The position numbers and the translations under genes were made by a program. From NCBI RefSeq assembly GCF_014195535.1, contig NZ_JACIBY010000012.1, forward strand, positions 1 through 64,000: a stretch of DNA of 64,000 nt, written 5' to 3'. Numbering within the stretch: position 1 is the first letter of the stretch; each line of letters begins with the position of its first letter. The notes under the pieces are model-generated. The model was not told where the DNA came from. It worked only from the letters and a program-made list of their open reading frames with translations, and searched no databases. This DNA is from Runella defluvii. GTDB taxonomy: Bacteria > Bacteroidota > Bacteroidia > Cytophagales > Spirosomataceae. Of this stretch, positions 61,305-64,000 are shown one piece after another.

Positions 61305-64000
61305 ATGACAACCCCAACCCTTTCCGTACTGCTGGAGCGCATTGGTGAGTACAAACGGAAATTTTACCTCAATCAGCTCATCAAAGGCGTCATCTTTGCA
61401 GCCGCTTTTGTTTTGTCAGCCTATCTGTTTGTCAACACGTTAGAGTACTTTGGGCGATTTAGTTCGGGCGTACGTGCGGCGCTTTTTTATGGATTTATTG
61501 GCATTTTGGGCTATGCCCTTGTGCGCTGGGTAGCCATCCCTATTTTTCATTTGTGGGGGTTGCGTAAATCACTGTCGGACGAAGAAGCCGCCAACCAAAT
61601 CGGAAGCTTTTTTCCCGAAATTGGCGATAAACTTGTCAATACCCTCCAGCTTCGCGGCTTGTCGGGACAGCAAACCGACTTGATTGAAGCCAGTATTCAG
61701 CAGAAATCAAAGCAATTGATGATTGTTCGGTTTTCGGATGCTATCAAAATCGAGCAAAACCGCCGTTACCTCAAATATGCGGTTTATCCATTGGCCGCAA
61801 TTGCGTTGGTTTTGGCCATTAATCCCCGCTTTTTTGCAAGCAGTTCTGACCGTATCATTCACTTTGAAAAAGAATTTAACGACGCTCCTTTTACTTTTCA
61901 ATTAGATAATCCAAATCTGAAAGCGTTTCGTAATGAGGATTTTACGCTTCGGTTGTCGTTGGCAGGTGGGGCTTTGCCAGAAGCTGTGTATGTAGTGCAC
62001 AACAAGGCAAAGTTTAAACTTGATGCCGAAGACAACAATACGTATTCTTATACCTTCAAAAACGTGCAACGTCCGATTGATTTTCAATTTGAGGCAGCGG
62101 GTTATAAGTCAAAAGAGTATGAATTGACCGTGGCCGAACGCCCAAGTTTGCTTTCTTTTGATGTTACGTTAAATTATCCTGCGTATTTGGGAAAACCTGC
62201 TGAACAGTTAAGCAACGTGGGGAATTTGACGATTCCTGAAGGGACAACCATTAGCTGGGATTTTAATACGGATGCCACCAAAGACATGTCATTGGCTTTT
62301 GAAGGTGATCAAAAAGCCTATACGGCCGAGAGCAAACTGACGGGGGGCTACGAGTTTAAACGCACGGTGCGCCGCTCGGGAAATTACGAAATCAAACTCA
62401 AAAACGATGATTCGCAAAACCGCGAGAAAATAAGCTATTTCCTCAATGTCATCAACGACAAGCACCCAACATTGACCCTTGAGAATTACCAAGATACGAC
62501 CCTGTATAATTATTTTGTGTTGGGAGGAAATATAGCCGACGACTACGGGTTTTCTAACCTGCGGGTCTTTTATAATTTGCGCCGCAAAACCGATAAAACC
62601 GACCCTAAAAAAGTGGCTTACAAAGGATTTAGTATTCCTTTTAATAAATCTACGACGAGCCAAACGTTCTATTTTCAGTGGTATGTTGATAGCCTTCGCC
62701 TGACACCTGGCGACCGCATCGAATACTACGTTCAGGTGTGGGACAACGACGGCGTAAACGGGCCTAAATCCGCTAAGTCGCGCATGATTGATTTTGCCGT
62801 TCCGTCGAAAGAAGAGGTGCGGGCTGAAGCCGAAAAATCGGCCGAAAAAACTGAGGCCCAAATCAACAAAACCCTTCAAAAAGCAAAGAGCTTACAAAAA
62901 GAAATCGAAAAGCTCGACCAGCGTTTGAAGAGCGAAAAAGAGTTGGATTTTAAGGACAAAAAACAAATTGAAGACTTGTTGAAAAAACGCGATGAACTGC
63001 AAAACGATATGAAAAGTATGCAGGAACAAGCGCAAACTTCGCAAGAAAAGCAAGATAGATTTTCGGAGCAAAGTCCTGAGATGAAGCAAAAAATGGAACA
63101 GTTGCAAAAACTGATGAAGGAATTGCTCGACCCAGAAACGCAAAAATTGTACGAACAACTTGAAAAATTACTGGATCAACAACAGCGCGATGACAAAATG
63201 CAGGAGTTGATGAACAAGCTGAAAAACAAGGAGTTCAACGCGCAAAAGGAAATTGAAAAAGCCCTTGAGATGTTCAAACAAATGCAGGTGCAGCAAAAAG
63301 CCGAGCAAATTCAGAAGGATTTGAACGAAATGGCGGAAAAAGAAGAAAAACTTGCCGAAAAAGCCGAGCAGTTGGCCAAAGAACAAGAGCAGAAAGAGAA
63401 AGACCAAAAGGGCAAAGACCAACAAAATAAAGACGGTCAAAACAAAGAACAGGAGCAGAAACAAGAAGAGCTCAAAAAAGAACAGGAAGAGTTGAACAAG
63501 GAGTTTGATGAGACCAAAAAAGACATCGAAGAACTAGAAAAACTCAATGAAGAGCTAGACGATAAAAATGACATTGATATGGGGAAAGAAGACCAAAAGG
63601 ATGTCGATCAGGAACAAGACAACAGCTCGAAACAGTTGCAGCAAAAGCAAAACAAGAGCGCCTCTAAATCGCAGAAAAATGCGGCGAAGTCGATGAGAAA
63701 AATGGCGCAGAAAATGCAGGAGTCGATGGAAAGCGCTGAAATGGAAGCGATGGACGAAAACATTGACAACCTCCGCGATATTCTCGAAAACCTCATTCAT
63801 TTGTCGTTTGACCAAGAACGCGTAATGAAAGATTTTCGCGGCGTAGGGCTGCAAGACCCTCGTTTTGTGAAATTGGCACAAGACCAACTCAAGCTACAGG
63901 ACGACGCCAAGGTGATTGAAGATAGCCTCTACGCGTTGGCAAAACGGGTGATGCAAATTCAGACGTTTGTCACCCGCGAGCTGAACGACATGAAGTTTCA
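61305..64000 (+). CDS. DUF4175 membrane-anchored protein (partial, runs off the right edge)
   Basis: The frame opens at ATG 61305 and is still open at 64000, giving 898 residues so far. Two membrane helices lie near the start (about 25-50 and 58-82), a third at about 160-180, then a large extracytoplasmic part of repeated Ig/cadherin-like strands (DUF4175 region), and from residue about 505 a very long Lys/Glu/Gln-rich coiled coil (to about 835), then a folded C-terminal part. This suits the DUF4175 family of Bacteroidota, whose role is unknown; the coiled coil suggests a spacer or multimer. Frames on the opposite strand, rich in Leu and Phe, are shadows of the charged coil. Confidence 0.8.
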   Translation, partial: MTTPTLSVLLERIGEYKRKFYLNQLIKGVIFAAAFVLSAYLFVNTLEYFGRFSSGVRAALFYGFIGILGYALVRWVAIPIFHLWGLRKSLSDEEAANQIGSFFPEIGDKLVNTLQLRGLSGQQTDLIEASIQQKSKQLMIVRFSDAIKIEQNRRYLKYAVYPLAAIALVLAINPRFFASSSDRIIHFEKEFNDAPFTFQLDNPNLKAFRNEDFTLRLSLAGGALPEAVYVVHNKAKFKLDAEDNNTYSYTFKNVQRPIDFQFEAAGYKSKEYELTVAERPSLLSFDVTLNYPAYLGKPAEQLSNVGNLTIPEGTTISWDFNTDATKDMSLAFEGDQKAYTAESKLTGGYEFKRTVRRSGNYEIKLKNDDSQNREKISYFLNVINDKHPTLTLENYQDTTLYNYFVLGGNIADDYGFSNLRVFYNLRRKTDKTDPKKVAYKGFSIPFNKSTTSQTFYFQWYVDSLRLTPGDRIEYYVQVWDNDGVNGPKSAKSRMIDFAVPSKEEVRAEAEKSAEKTEAQINKTLQKAKSLQKEIEKLDQRLKSEKELDFKDKKQIEDLLKKRDELQNDMKSMQEQAQTSQEKQDRFSEQSPEMKQKMEQLQKLMKELLDPETQKLYEQLEKLLDQQQRDDKMQELMNKLKNKEFNAQKEIEKALEMFKQMQVQQKAEQIQKDLNEMAEKEEKLAEKAEQLAKEQEQKEKDQKGKDQQNKDGQNKEQEQKQEELKKEQEELNKEFDETKKDIEELEKLNEELDDKNDIDMGKEDQKDVDQEQDNSSKQLQQKQNKSASKSQKNAAKSMRKMAQKMQESMESAEMEAMDENIDNLRDILENLIHLSFDQERVMKDFRGVGLQDPRFVKLAQDQLKLQDDAKVIEDSLYALAKRVMQIQTFVTRELNDMKF

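Noticed and set aside
62289-63887. Leu/Phe-rich minus-strand frames opposite the DUF4175 gene
   Set aside because: They mirror Lys/Glu/Gln codons of the coiled coil on the plus strand.

Overview
The window looks like chromosomal DNA of a Bacteroidota bacterium, most likely Cytophagales in the Runella/Spirosoma area (inference from gene content; no search was run). Clues are a type IX secretion C-terminal sorting domain on a giant leucine-rich-repeat protein, the DUF2480, DUF3276 (PUR-alpha-like), DUF3822, DUF983 and DUF4175 families, a long SecA without a C-terminal zinc tail, LytS/LytTR signalling, and promoter-like TAnnTTTG boxes, one of them with a TTG element 20 bases upstream. Almost every base is used: about 50 genes, mostly housekeeping, in short operons on both strands. 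No rRNA, complete tRNA, phage or CRISPR array was found.

Layout. 1-950: a tRNA-3'-end-like fragment, a terminator and two small unknown genes. 1166-4604: the most unusual locus, an EVE-domain McrB-like AAA+ GTPase overlapping a CoxE-type VWA gene, followed by a MoaD/ubiquitin-fold gene. 4747-9527: HMG-CoA lyase, a hairpin repeat array, DUF2480, tRNA nucleotidyltransferase, fmt. 9600-14239: greA with a promoter-terminator leader unit, an amidohydrolase, ychF, a PUR-like protein. 14444-16535: RlpA, DUF58, cyclophilin. 16778-23555: a czc-type divalent metal efflux operon on the minus strand (small secreted protein, CzcA, CzcC, CzcB), interrupted by a GIY-YIG nuclease gene between inverted repeats. 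23849-26206: feoAB, divergent from the czc operon across a palindrome-rich intergenic region. 26211-33552: HDAC-like deacetylase, two envelope proteins, OsmC, FAD oxidoreductase, ribD, tyrA, esterase. 33691-39728: acyl-CoA carboxylase beta, RecD-like helicase, CBS protein, NUDIX-DUF3822-coaD operon, DUF983. 39765-46456: CpsB-like phosphatase, rfbC, LytS/LytTR pair, polyprenyl synthase, patatin, GNAT, YggS. 46610-52830: secA, LolC/E-like permease, GH140-like hydrolase. 52903-64000: the giant LRR protein, a penicillin-acylase-family hydrolase and the start of a DUF4175 protein that runs off the right edge.

A second theme is the number of short hairpin-repeat families in the gaps: a five-copy array at 5593, a TTGCTCACAA family at 4605 and 46461, an 81-base inverted repeat at 7983 and 61045, a CACATAG element on both sides of ribD, an ACCCTGAAAGGGT element around the GIY-YIG gene, a TTGCCCTT-type repeat that also forms the signal peptide of CzcB, and a CTTTCGGGAAGG hairpin at 35249. 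Several of them supply stop codons or reading-frame ends to neighbouring genes.
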